Assembly (NCBI RefSeq): GCF_005491705.1
Contig: NZ_CP028092.1
Location: forward strand, 372,001 to 436,000
Direction: 5' to 3'
Length of the DNA: 64,000 nt
From: Pontibacter sp. SGAir0037
GTDB taxonomy: Bacteria; Bacteroidota; Bacteroidia; Cytophagales; Hymenobacteraceae
A program made the position numbers and the translations under genes. This document shows positions 8,358-16,824 of this stretch, in pieces; position 1 is the first letter of the stretch, and the number at the start of each line of letters is the position of its first letter. Under the pieces are notes generated by a model, which was not told the DNA's origin, searched no databases, and saw only the letters and a list, made by a program, of their open reading frames with translations.

Positions 8358-11300
8358 ATGAAGAAGATAACGTTATTATGCCTTTTTATAGGTTTATTAT
8401 TTTATGCATGCACCGATCGAGCGCGTGTTAATGAAAGCGATTCTTTAGCCGACAAAAAGGATAATACTCCCAGAAGAGCTGAAATTCTTTTTTTAGGGCA
8501 TGATAGCAAGCACCATGATTCCGGTAAATATGCTCCCTGGCTTGCTACAGCGCTTTTTAACAGCGGTATAAATTTAACCTATACCCAAAGCTTAGAAGAC
8601 ATTAACGAAGACAACCTGAGTAAATACGATGGTTTAGTGATTTACGCTAACCATGATAACATTTCACCTGCACAGGAGAAAGCACTGCAAAAGTTTGTAG
8701 AAGGAGGCAAGGGCCTTATTCCCTTGCATTCTGCTGCCGGCTGCTTTAAGAATTCTGAATGGTACCTTAAAACCATAGGCGGGCAGTTTAAATCACATGG
8801 CGAAGGCACCTTTACAGCCAATATAACCAATGCATCACATCCTGTCATGCAAGGTTTATCCGAGTTCATAACATGGGATGAAACATACGTGCACCAGAAC
8901 ATCAACCAGGACATGACGGTGCTGATGGAGCGTGTGGAGGGAAATACACGTGAGCCTTATACCTGGGTGCGCAAGCAGGGCAAAGGGCGTATTTTTTACA
9001 CAGCCTACGGTCATAACGACAGCACCTGGACCAACCGGGATTTCCTGAAGTTGGTTGAAAACGGCATCTTCTGGGCTGTAGGGGATCGGGTGCAAGGTTT
9101 GGTGGCAAAATATAACATTCCTGATTTTGATATCTACAGCACACTTAATATTTCAGACTATACAAAACGATACGAAGTTCCCCGGTTACAGGAAGCAGTA
9201 CCGGCGGCAGAGGCTCACAAACTAATACAGGTGCCAGCCGATTTTGAACTCCAGTTATTTGCTGCTGAACCGGATATTATGAATCCTATAGCCATGGCGT
9301 GGGATGAGCGGGGCCGCCTGTGGGTAGTAGAATCGGTAGATTATCCGAATACATTTAAAGAAACAGACGGTGAGGCGAACGATAGAATTAAAATTTGCGA
9401 AGATACAAACGGAGACGGAAGAGCAGATAAGTTTACAGTGTTTGCCGATGATCTGAACATACCAACGAGTATAGTGTTTGCTAACGGCGGAATTATAGTT
9501 TCTATGGCCCCCGATTTTGTATTTATGAAAGATACAGACGGTGACGATAAAGCTGATGTGTTTGAAAAGGTACTTACAGGATGGGGGAAAAATGATACCC
9601 ATGCAGGTCCCTCTAACTTACAGTATGGCTTCGATAACAAAATTTGGGGTGTAGTCGGATACTCAGGTTTTAACGGCACAGTTAACGGCAATCCATTACG
9701 GTTTGGAAACGCAGTTTACAATTTTAAACCTGATGGGCAGGATTTTGAGTTCTTAGCTAACACCAGTAACAATACCTGGGGGCTGGGCTTTTCGGAAGAT
9801 AACAACGTGTTTATCTCTACTGCCAATAATACGCACAGCGCCTATTATTCTATGCCAGGCAAATACACCATGCGAAAATTGCCTGAACTAACGGCTCAGG
9901 CCGAAGGTGGTCAGCCCGCTGCTCAGAACTCTGTAGAGCCTGTTCAGAAAATTGATGGCCACTACGAGGTACATGCCATGACTCCCAACCTGCGCCAGGT
10001 AGATGTAATTGGAGGCTTTACAGCAGCAGCAGGACATCACCTCTATACGGCCAGAAATTATCCGAAAGAATACTGGAACCGCATTGCTTTTGTAACAGAG
10101 CCAACCGTAAGGCTTACACATAACGCTATAATTGAGCCGGATGGCGCTGGCTTTGCCGAAAAAGACGGCTGGAATTTTATGGCAAGTTCAGACGAATGGT
10201 TTGGTCCGGTGCATGCCGAAGTTGGGCCAGACGGTGCGGTGTGGGTGGCAGACTGGTACAATTTTATTATTCAGCACAACGACTTTGTAGAACGCCAGTC
10301 GCCTGTAAAGCTGGTGTTGCCTAATACAGTGCAACCACAGGAGCGGGGACAGGGAAATGCGATGGTTAGCCCTATCCGGGATACCAACCATGGCAGAATT
10401 TACAGGGTTGTCTACAAAAAAGCGAAGCCTTATAAACCTTTGAAACTATCTGTTAACGATACAAAAGGGCTACTGGCTGCTTTAGAAAACGACAACATGT
10501 TCTGGCGCATGACAGCACAGCGCTTGTTGGTAGAGTCGAAGAACATGGAGGCTTTACCCGGACTCTATAAAATCATAGGCAATCAGAAAGTAGATGAAAT
10601 CGGCCTGAATAGTCCTGCTGTGCATGCCCTCTGGGCACTACATGGGCTGGGTGCTCTAAACGGAGCTAACACTGAAGCTATAAATGTAGCAGTTCAGGCC
10701 CTGTCGCATCCGGCTGCCGGAGTTAGAAAAGCGGCTGTTCAGGTATTGCCTAAAACTGAACAAGGAGTAACTGCCATCCAAAAAAGCGGAATTACAAAAG
10801 ATAAAAACCTGAACACCCGCAAAGCGGCGTTTCTGGCGATGGTTGCCTTCCCTGCTGATGTGGCATTAGGTAAACTTATTTACGAAGCCAGCCTGGTACC
10901 GGAGAATGCTCAGGATGACTGGATTGCAAAAGCACTGTTTGCTGCTGCCATTGCCCATGAAGATGGCTTTCTGGCAGAGGCAAATAAAAATGCTACCGCA
11001 GCAAACAGCTTAACACACCGGATGGTACAGGCAGTTGGCAACGAAGTTTATACTTTGGGAAGACGCGGTAGTTTACAGTTTCCTACAGATGTGTCGGAGA
11101 AGGAAATTACTATGAAAGCCTCTGTTTCGAAGCGTGCTTCCAGCGATTTAGCGGGCGTGATTCTGGCCCAGGGAAGTAAAACAGATGGTTATGGCCTGTT
11201 TATACAGGATGGCAAATTGAATCTGGTTGTAAACCAGAATGGCAAAGCCTACAAAGCCGTTACTTCTAAACCATTGCCAGAAAAGTTCGATGTAATTGCG

Positions 11301-11531
11301 CGGCTGGAGAAAAACGGGCAGATGACAATTGCAGTAGATGGAAAACAGGTTGCTACAGCAAAAGCACCAGCCTTATTCTCAAAGCAGATTCTCGGAAACC
11401 TCCGATCGGGAGAAGATTTCAGTAACAGCAGAATTGGAGATTACGAAGGAGCCTTTCCGTTTGAAGGAGGATTGCAGGCTATCTCTTTAGAATTGAAGAA
11501 AGCAAACAAAATAAGCAAAGCGAGTTTATAA
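8358..11531 (+). CDS. ThuA / dehydrogenase-like propeller / HEAT fusion lipoprotein
   Basis: The 1057-residue exported protein has a lipoprotein signal ending FYAC. Residues about 40-245 form a ThuA domain (glutamine-amidotransferase-like fold; IYANHDNIS, GLIPLHSAAGCF, WDETYVHQ). Residues about 290-690 resemble the putative membrane-bound dehydrogenase propeller related to PQQ glucose dehydrogenases (FAAEPDIMNPIAMAWDERG); this includes two Ca-binding-like loops, DTNGDGRAD and DTDGDDKAD. Helical HEAT-like repeats follow (about 700-880), then a beta-rich concanavalin-like end (about 900-1050). The c-type heme motif CxxCH that often ends this family is absent. The azurin-like gene follows directly. 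Sugar oxidation is inferred; no PQQ-binding residue was verified. Confidence 0.75.
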   Translation: MKKITLLCLFIGLLFYACTDRARVNESDSLADKKDNTPRRAEILFLGHDSKHHDSGKYAPWLATALFNSGINLTYTQSLEDINEDNLSKYDGLVIYANHDNISPAQEKALQKFVEGGKGLIPLHSAAGCFKNSEWYLKTIGGQFKSHGEGTFTANITNASHPVMQGLSEFITWDETYVHQNINQDMTVLMERVEGNTREPYTWVRKQGKGRIFYTAYGHNDSTWTNRDFLKLVENGIFWAVGDRVQGLVAKYNIPDFDIYSTLNISDYTKRYEVPRLQEAVPAAEAHKLIQVPADFELQLFAAEPDIMNPIAMAWDERGRLWVVESVDYPNTFKETDGEANDRIKICEDTNGDGRADKFTVFADDLNIPTSIVFANGGIIVSMAPDFVFMKDTDGDDKADVFEKVLTGWGKNDTHAGPSNLQYGFDNKIWGVVGYSGFNGTVNGNPLRFGNAVYNFKPDGQDFEFLANTSNNTWGLGFSEDNNVFISTANNTHSAYYSMPGKYTMRKLPELTAQAEGGQPAAQNSVEPVQKIDGHYEVHAMTPNLRQVDVIGGFTAAAGHHLYTARNYPKEYWNRIAFVTEPTVRLTHNAIIEPDGAGFAEKDGWNFMASSDEWFGPVHAEVGPDGAVWVADWYNFIIQHNDFVERQSPVKLVLPNTVQPQERGQGNAMVSPIRDTNHGRIYRVVYKKAKPYKPLKLSVNDTKGLLAALENDNMFWRMTAQRLLVESKNMEALPGLYKIIGNQKVDEIGLNSPAVHALWALHGLGALNGANTEAINVAVQALSHPAAGVRKAAVQVLPKTEQGVTAIQKSGITKDKNLNTRKAAFLAMVAFPADVALGKLIYEASLVPENAQDDWIAKALFAAAIAHEDGFLAEANKNATAANSLTHRMVQAVGNEVYTLGRRGSLQFPTDVSEKEITMKASVSKRASSDLAGVILAQGSKTDGYGLFIQDGKLNLVVNQNGKAYKAVTSKPLPEKFDVIARLEKNGQMTIAVDGKQVATAKAPALFSKQILGNLRSGEDFSNSRIGDYEGAFPFEGGLQAISLELKKANKISKASL

Positions 11532-11583
11532 AGCTCCTGCATAACACAATACACCCTAGCATTATTAGAATTTAAGCTTAAAC

Positions 11584-12135
11584 ATGAAGAAAAGAATTAT
11601 AGTATCCGGTTGCCTTGTAGCTAGTATCGCATGCAGCAGTGCCATAGCCAAAGTGTATGAGATTGTGTGGCCAGCACATGAGGTTAAACCGGCCAGAGAA
11701 GTTATACATATACCTGAACCGGTTGCCGGAGCCATGGAGCAGCAAGGGCAATCACAATCAAAAACTATCATTATTGGTATTGTGCCTGACAGAATGCAGT
11801 TCGATAAAGAGCTGATTACAGTAAAGGCAGGGCAAAAGGTAACCCTGGAGTTAGAGAACCCTGATGGTATGCAGCATAACCTGGTTATTGTAAAGCCTGG
11901 TACACTCGATAAAGTAGGGGCAGCTGCAGATGCCATGGCCCGTGACCCCAAAGGAGCCCAGCAACACTATGTGCCTAAAATGCCAGAGGTGCTATTTGCT
12001 ACCAAACTCCTGAACCCGGAAGAGGTCGTAACGCTTACCTTCACCGCTCCGGCACAACCCGGCGACTATCCCTTTGTTTGTACGTTTCCGGGCCATTGGA
12101 GAATGATGAAGGGAATTATGAAAGTTGTTAAATAA
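11584..12135 (+). CDS. azurin-like type 1 copper protein
   Basis: The 183-residue protein has an N-terminal hydrophobic signal and a cupredoxin domain of about 115 residues at the C-terminus. All four blue-copper ligands can be placed: H98 (MQHNLV), C166, H171 and M175 in VCTFPGHWRMMKG, with the spacing of azurin (Cys, +5 His, +9 Met). It should shuttle single electrons in the periplasm. It lies 52 bp after the dehydrogenase-like fusion and 22 bp before the second ThuA gene, so it may accept electrons from that protein. The partner is inferred from position only. Confidence 0.88.
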   Translation: MKKRIIVSGCLVASIACSSAIAKVYEIVWPAHEVKPAREVIHIPEPVAGAMEQQGQSQSKTIIIGIVPDRMQFDKELITVKAGQKVTLELENPDGMQHNLVIVKPGTLDKVGAAADAMARDPKGAQQHYVPKMPEVLFATKLLNPEEVVTLTFTAPAQPGDYPFVCTFPGHWRMMKGIMKVVK

Positions 12136-12157
12136 GTATCAACCTTAAACGCATTGT

Positions 12158-12931
12158 ATGAAATCTAATCCTGAACCTGTATTTAACTTATCGGGTAAGA
12201 AAATACTGCTTCTGCCGGTGATCCTGCTTATTAGTAGTTTAATGTTCACCAGCCATGCGCAAAGCACAAAGGCTGCTGGTAAGCGTACAAAGGCGATCAG
12301 AACCTTAATTGTTGGTGGCGGTTCTTCGCACGACTTTGATAAATGGTATAAGCAGGCCGATGCCGAAACTTTAAGAAAAGACGGCCTGGCCTCTGTCAGG
12401 TATACCGATAACACAGATTCTATTGCTTACTACCTGCCTGATGTGGATGTGCTTTACCTGACAAATAACCAGCCTATAAAAGACCCGCTGGTACGCAAAG
12501 CTATCATGGATTTTGTTGGAGCTGGCAAAGGCCTGGTAATGGGACATGCCGCCTTGTGGTACAACTGGAGGGACTGGCCGGAATACAACCAGCAGTTAGT
12601 AAGCGGAGGCTCCAGAGGGCACGATCCTTATGGTAGTTTTCATGTAAATGTTACCAACACAAAGCATCCCGTAACAAAGGGTGTAACACCAAAATTTTCA
12701 TTACAGGATGAGCTTTACTATTACCAGCAGGACAATTCAGGACCGGGCGTAGAGGTATTGGCTACTGCAAGTGCCGACGGATCTGATAAAGTATATCCTT
12801 CTGTGTTTGTAGTAAATCATGGCCAGTCCAGAGTAGTAGGTATAGCCCTGGGGCACGATGAAGCCTCGCATCAGTTGCCTGCTTACCAAACCCTGTTGCG
12901 GAATGCAGTTAAATGGGCTGCAAAAAAGTAA
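12158..12931 (+). CDS. ThuA-domain protein, exported
   Basis: The 257-residue protein has a signal peptide ending TSHAQ and a single ThuA domain (RTLIVGGGSSHDFDKWY, GLVMGHAALWYNW, RVVGIALGHDEASH). ThuA proteins were named from trehalose utilisation in Sinorhizobium, where ThuA and the Gfo/Idh protein ThuB handle 3-keto-trehalose. Here a Gfo/Idh gene also follows, 45 bp downstream. This is the second ThuA unit in the operon; the first is fused to a dehydrogenase-like propeller. The biochemical reaction of the family is not settled. Confidence 0.85.
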   Translation: MKSNPEPVFNLSGKKILLLPVILLISSLMFTSHAQSTKAAGKRTKAIRTLIVGGGSSHDFDKWYKQADAETLRKDGLASVRYTDNTDSIAYYLPDVDVLYLTNNQPIKDPLVRKAIMDFVGAGKGLVMGHAALWYNWRDWPEYNQQLVSGGSRGHDPYGSFHVNVTNTKHPVTKGVTPKFSLQDELYYYQQDNSGPGVEVLATASADGSDKVYPSVFVVNHGQSRVVGIALGHDEASHQLPAYQTLLRNAVKWAAKK

Positions 12932-12976
12932 TCAGCTTTATAGGAATTTTTTACATCACACTAATTACACAAAAGT

Positions 12977-14125
12977 ATGAGCGAGAAAAAAATTACGGTA
13001 GTTATTGTAGGTATGGGATTTGGCAAGGAGTTTATCCCTATTTATCAAAGCCATCCAAATATTAAGGCAGTAGGTATCTGCACCAGGAACAAAGCAACCT
13101 TGGAAGAACTTGCCACTAAGTTTAACCTCGACCGCAACCTCTGTTTCGAGCATTTTGAGGATGTGCCTAAGAGAGAAGATGTGGATGCCATTCACATTGT
13201 TACGCCGGTTCCGGAACATGCCAGAATGACGCTTGCATCGCTGAACGCCAATAAGCACACAGCCTGCACTATTCCAATGGCTATGACAGTGGAAGACTGC
13301 AAGGCTATAGTAGAAGCGAAGCGCAAAGCCAACAAAGTGTATATGATGATGGAAACAGCCTTGTACACGAGAGAATTCCTGTATGGTTTGGAATTAGCCG
13401 AGAGCGGCAAGCTTGGGCGTATACAGTTTGTTAGAGGTTCGCATATTCAGGATATGAGCATGGAAGGCTGGGCTGAATATTGGAAAGGATTCCCACCGAT
13501 GCTAAACGGCACTCATGCTATTTCTCCTCTCTTGAGAATTAACAATACCAAAGCTGAGTCGGTGGTATGCCATGGCTCCGGCAGATTGAGCGAAGATCTG
13601 GCGAAGCGATACGGCTCACCTTTTGCAGTAGAAACGGCAACATTTACCCTGAAAAATTCTGATGTGGTGGCAGAGGCTACCCGCTCTTTATTCGACGTGG
13701 TGCGCCAATACCGTGAAAGCTATGATGTGTATGGCGATAAAATGTCTTTTGAGTGGGAGCAGTTGCAGGACGAACATCATGCCATTTTCGAAGGTGGTGA
13801 GAGTGCCAGAAGAATCGATGTGCCCGATACAGATGCGCTTTTAATAGAAGAAATCGCTCATTTCACCAAAAGAGAGAAGATCGACGATCCGAACCACGTT
13901 TCGTTTCTGCAGGGAGCCGGACATGGCGGTTCGCACCCGCACCTGGTTCAGGAATTTGTAGCTGCCATTATAGAAGGCAGAGATTCGGCTGTAGATGCCG
14001 ATGTAGCGGCTAATTATACCTGTGCCGGTATTTGTGCACACGAGTCGGCTATGAACAACGGAAAAAGAGTTATGATACCGGATTTTGAACTTAAGGCTGT
14101 TCCTTCTGAAGAAGTGGTCTCTTAA
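12977..14125 (+). CDS. Gfo/Idh/MocA-family oxidoreductase with altered EKP motif
   Basis: The 382-residue protein has an N-terminal Rossmann fold (VGMGFGKEF, residues about 11-19) and the family's alpha/beta C-terminal domain, so it should bind NAD(P) and oxidise or reduce a sugar or inositol-like substrate. No signal peptide is seen, which suggests a cytosolic enzyme. In most family members a CEKP motif supplies a lysine near nicotinamide. Here the site reads T98-I99-P100 (CTIPMAMT), so that lysine is missing. A possible catalytic His lies in NGTHAISP. It sits between thuA and an epimerase, which fits a keto-sugar route. Confidence 0.85.
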   Translation: MSEKKITVVIVGMGFGKEFIPIYQSHPNIKAVGICTRNKATLEELATKFNLDRNLCFEHFEDVPKREDVDAIHIVTPVPEHARMTLASLNANKHTACTIPMAMTVEDCKAIVEAKRKANKVYMMMETALYTREFLYGLELAESGKLGRIQFVRGSHIQDMSMEGWAEYWKGFPPMLNGTHAISPLLRINNTKAESVVCHGSGRLSEDLAKRYGSPFAVETATFTLKNSDVVAEATRSLFDVVRQYRESYDVYGDKMSFEWEQLQDEHHAIFEGGESARRIDVPDTDALLIEEIAHFTKREKIDDPNHVSFLQGAGHGGSHPHLVQEFVAAIIEGRDSAVDADVAANYTCAGICAHESAMNNGKRVMIPDFELKAVPSEEVVS

Positions 14126-14137
14126 AGCTTTACAAGT

Positions 14138-14169
14138 AAAGAGGATAGGCGGATGCGCTTATCCTCTTT
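14138..14169 (+). terminator. hairpin terminator inside the sugar operon
   Basis: AAAGAGGATA (14138-14147) pairs with TATCCTCTTT (14160-14169), and the stem extends inward through one wobble and GCG/CGC. TTTATTTC follows. It lies between the oxidoreductase and epimerase genes and may trim downstream expression or mark separate transcription units. Confidence 0.6.
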
Positions 14170-14199
14170 TTATTTCAGACTTAAAACAAAAGATATACG

Positions 14200-15072
14200 A
14201 TGCAATTTGGAGCAAGTACTTTTATCTGGGCGTCCCCATTCCGGACAGAGACCTTTGACCTGGTTTACAAAGTAAAAGACATGGGCTATGATATTATAGA
14301 AGTAGCCGTTGAAGACAAAGACCTGATAGATTGGGCAAAACTGAAGAAGATAGTAAAGGATACAGGCTTAAAAGTAACGATAAGTGGCGCATTTGGCCCC
14401 GACCGCGACATTTCCAGTACAGATGCAACTGTGCGGGCACAAGGGCTGCAGTATATAAAAGACTGTATTGCTATTGCGGCAGACATGGGAAGCCCTGTAT
14501 TTGGCGGGCCTGTTTACTCCGCTGTGGGTAAAACCAGAATTGTATCTGCAGAGCAGAAGCAGCAGGAGAGAAACTGGTGCGTTGAGAACCTGGTAAAAGC
14601 AGGCCTGATTGCCCGGGAAGCGGGAGTAGTAATAGGGGTGGAGCCGCTCAACCGGTTCGAAACAGATATGATTAACACCGCAGACCAGGCCATTGAACTG
14701 ATCCGAGAAGTAGACAGCCCTTTTGTAAAAATTCTACTGGATACCTTCCATTGTAACATCGAAGAAAAAAACATACCGGCTACCATCCGAAAGGTAGGCA
14801 AAGACTTGTTGTGCCACATACAAGGCAACGAAAGCGACAGAGGTACTCCGGGCACAGGACATTTAGACTGGCAAGGTATCAGCGATGCGTTGGCAGACAT
14901 TGGATATGAAGGTGCCCTTGTGATAGAAACTTTCGGAGCCCCTTCAAAAGAACTAGCCAGAGCAGCCTCTATCTGGCGCCCCTTAGCCAACAGTGCCGAC
15001 GAACTGGCGAGTGAAGGCTTAGCTTTTTTCAAAAAGCAGTTCACCCGTTCAGCAGAGGCAATTGCAGGCTAG
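14200..15072 (+). CDS. sugar-phosphate isomerase/epimerase-family TIM barrel, tagatose/psicose-3-epimerase-like
   Basis: The 290-residue length is typical of the D-tagatose/D-psicose 3-epimerase family. The four metal ligands line up with that family: E148 (GVEPLNRFETD), D181 (LLDTFHCN), H206 (CHIQGNESDRG) and E243 (VIETFG). These enzymes epimerise C3 of keto-sugars through a metal-bound enediolate. Lack of a signal peptide places it in the cytosol. Downstream of the Gfo/Idh enzyme it fits handling of a 3-keto or ketose intermediate. The exact substrate is unknown. Confidence 0.88.
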   Translation: MQFGASTFIWASPFRTETFDLVYKVKDMGYDIIEVAVEDKDLIDWAKLKKIVKDTGLKVTISGAFGPDRDISSTDATVRAQGLQYIKDCIAIAADMGSPVFGGPVYSAVGKTRIVSAEQKQQERNWCVENLVKAGLIAREAGVVIGVEPLNRFETDMINTADQAIELIREVDSPFVKILLDTFHCNIEEKNIPATIRKVGKDLLCHIQGNESDRGTPGTGHLDWQGISDALADIGYEGALVIETFGAPSKELARAASIWRPLANSADELASEGLAFFKKQFTRSAEAIAG

Positions 15073-15125
15073 GCTGTCTATCCGCCAGGTAGTTTCCTTT
15101 TCCTGAAACCTAACCGTGCCATTGC

Positions 15126-16748
15126 ATGGCTTTTATAACTGAAAAACAACAAAGCATTCCAAATAATATGAATACAACTACAGTCGGCTCAGGTGAGTTA
15201 GTAGAGGTGCATCAAGGGGATACACTTCATACCGATAGAAAATCAAGGCAGAAACTCTTCTGGGGATGCTTTATCGTTTTGGTAGCATCGGCTTTCGGGT
15301 TTGTTTTCAGGTCTTTCCTGATGGCACAGTGGGGCGTGCAGTTTGGGCTTAGCAAAACGCAGCAGGGAGAGATTTTCGGGGTAAGTTTCTGGCCTTTTGG
15401 TATCAGTATAGTGCTTTTCAGCTTTATCATAGATAAAGTGGGCTATAAAAAATCAATGATTTTTGCCTTTGTATGCCACATTGCATCGGTTGTGCTTACC
15501 ATAATGGCTAACGGCTATTGGATGCTCTATGTTGGCACGCTTCTTTTTGCGCTGGGTAATGGAGCAGCCGAGGCTGTGGTAAACCCCGTAGTGGCTACGA
15601 TGTTTGCCAAGGACAAAACCAAATGGCTTAACATACTGCATGCAGGTTGGCCTACCGGTATGGTACTGGCAGGTTTATTAGGCATCGGTATGATTCACCT
15701 CGAATTGAGATGGGAAATTATAATCGGCTTTATTTTGCTTCCCGTGATCGTTTACGGCTGGTTAATCATGAACCGAAATTTTCCGGTAAATGAGCGTGTA
15801 AAAGCTGGTATTAGTTATCTGGAAATGCTGAAGGAAGTGGGGGTGCTGGGCATCTTAATAATTGTAGCTTTATGTGCTTTTCAGTTAGGCAGTCTGTTTG
15901 GCTGGTCGCATACTGTAAGCGGACTTATAACAGCAGCTATAGTAGGTGTTTTTGGGTTCTTTGTCCGGTCGCTGGGCAGGCCACTCTTTATTATGCTGTT
16001 GTTGCTCATGATTCCGCTGGCTACCACCGAACTAGGAACTGACAGCTGGATAACCGATCTGATGACACCTGAAATGGCAAAAGTAGGCTTTCAGGGAGGA
16101 TGGGTACTTGTTTATACATCAGTTATCATGGCTGTACTGCGGTTTTACTCCGGGCCGATTGTGCATAAATTTTCACCGCTGGGCTTGCTGGCAGTCAGTG
16201 CCTTTGTTGCTGCTGCCGGGCTGCAGTTACTGTCTTATTCAGCGGGCATCGTTATTATTGTGGCGGCAACCATTTATGCGCTGGGCAAAACATTTTTCTG
16301 GGGTACTATGCTGGGGGTGGTGTCAGAGCAGTTTCCAAAAGGGGGCGCATTGGCCTTAAATTTTACGGGCGCAGTCGGACAGGTAGGAGTAGGAGTTATA
16401 GGGGCTGTATTTCTGGGGGCTATTCAGGATAAAGAGCTGGATCAGAACCTGGCTGTTTATGACCGGCAGCATCAGACAGAGCTACACATGAACTACATAA
16501 CGGAAGAAAAAACAGGCCTCTTTGGCGAGTATAAAGCACTTGATGCTGATAAACTTGAAAATGCTTCCCCGGAAACGCTGCAGACTATAGCTGCTGCACA
16601 AGATGAAGCCAAAAAAGATGCGCTTCGTACCGTTGCCTTGTTACCGGCACTTATGTTTGTGGTATACCTGGGGCTGATGTTCTATTACAGGTCTAAAGGC
16701 GGGTATAAACCGGTAGTTATACTTGAGGAAGAAAGGTTAAACGAATGA
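15126..16748 (+). CDS. MFS transporter, probably sugar-type
   Basis: This 540-residue integral membrane protein has about 12 hydrophobic segments, with the first after residue 45. Family-like traits include IDKVGYKKSM in the loop after the second segment (a variant of the MFS A-motif) and FALGNGAAEAVVNPVVA in the fourth-fifth segment area. Such permeases occur in ThuA/Gfo/Idh/epimerase clusters, where they are thought to bring modified mono- or disaccharides across the inner membrane. A second in-frame ATG at 15168 (MNTTT) is an equally good start. The insertion before the last segment (about 435-500) is charged. Confidence 0.82.
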   Translation: MAFITEKQQSIPNNMNTTTVGSGELVEVHQGDTLHTDRKSRQKLFWGCFIVLVASAFGFVFRSFLMAQWGVQFGLSKTQQGEIFGVSFWPFGISIVLFSFIIDKVGYKKSMIFAFVCHIASVVLTIMANGYWMLYVGTLLFALGNGAAEAVVNPVVATMFAKDKTKWLNILHAGWPTGMVLAGLLGIGMIHLELRWEIIIGFILLPVIVYGWLIMNRNFPVNERVKAGISYLEMLKEVGVLGILIIVALCAFQLGSLFGWSHTVSGLITAAIVGVFGFFVRSLGRPLFIMLLLLMIPLATTELGTDSWITDLMTPEMAKVGFQGGWVLVYTSVIMAVLRFYSGPIVHKFSPLGLLAVSAFVAAAGLQLLSYSAGIVIIVAATIYALGKTFFWGTMLGVVSEQFPKGGALALNFTGAVGQVGVGVIGAVFLGAIQDKELDQNLAVYDRQHQTELHMNYITEEKTGLFGEYKALDADKLENASPETLQTIAAAQDEAKKDALRTVALLPALMFVVYLGLMFYYRSKGGYKPVVILEEERLNE

Positions 16749-16824
16749 TGCCTTCTCAGGAAAACTTACAGTAATTTAATTCCGGTAAGTAAAACAAATC
16801 AGCGAAGCATATAAATAATTTGGA

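Noticed and set aside
8358..11531. c-type cytochrome domain in the ThuA fusion protein
   Set aside because: No CxxCH motif is present anywhere in the protein.
14514..15044. 176-codon minus-strand frame opposite the epimerase
   Set aside because: The sense strand carries all four metal ligands of the epimerase family; the antisense product is Ser/Pro-rich with no motif.
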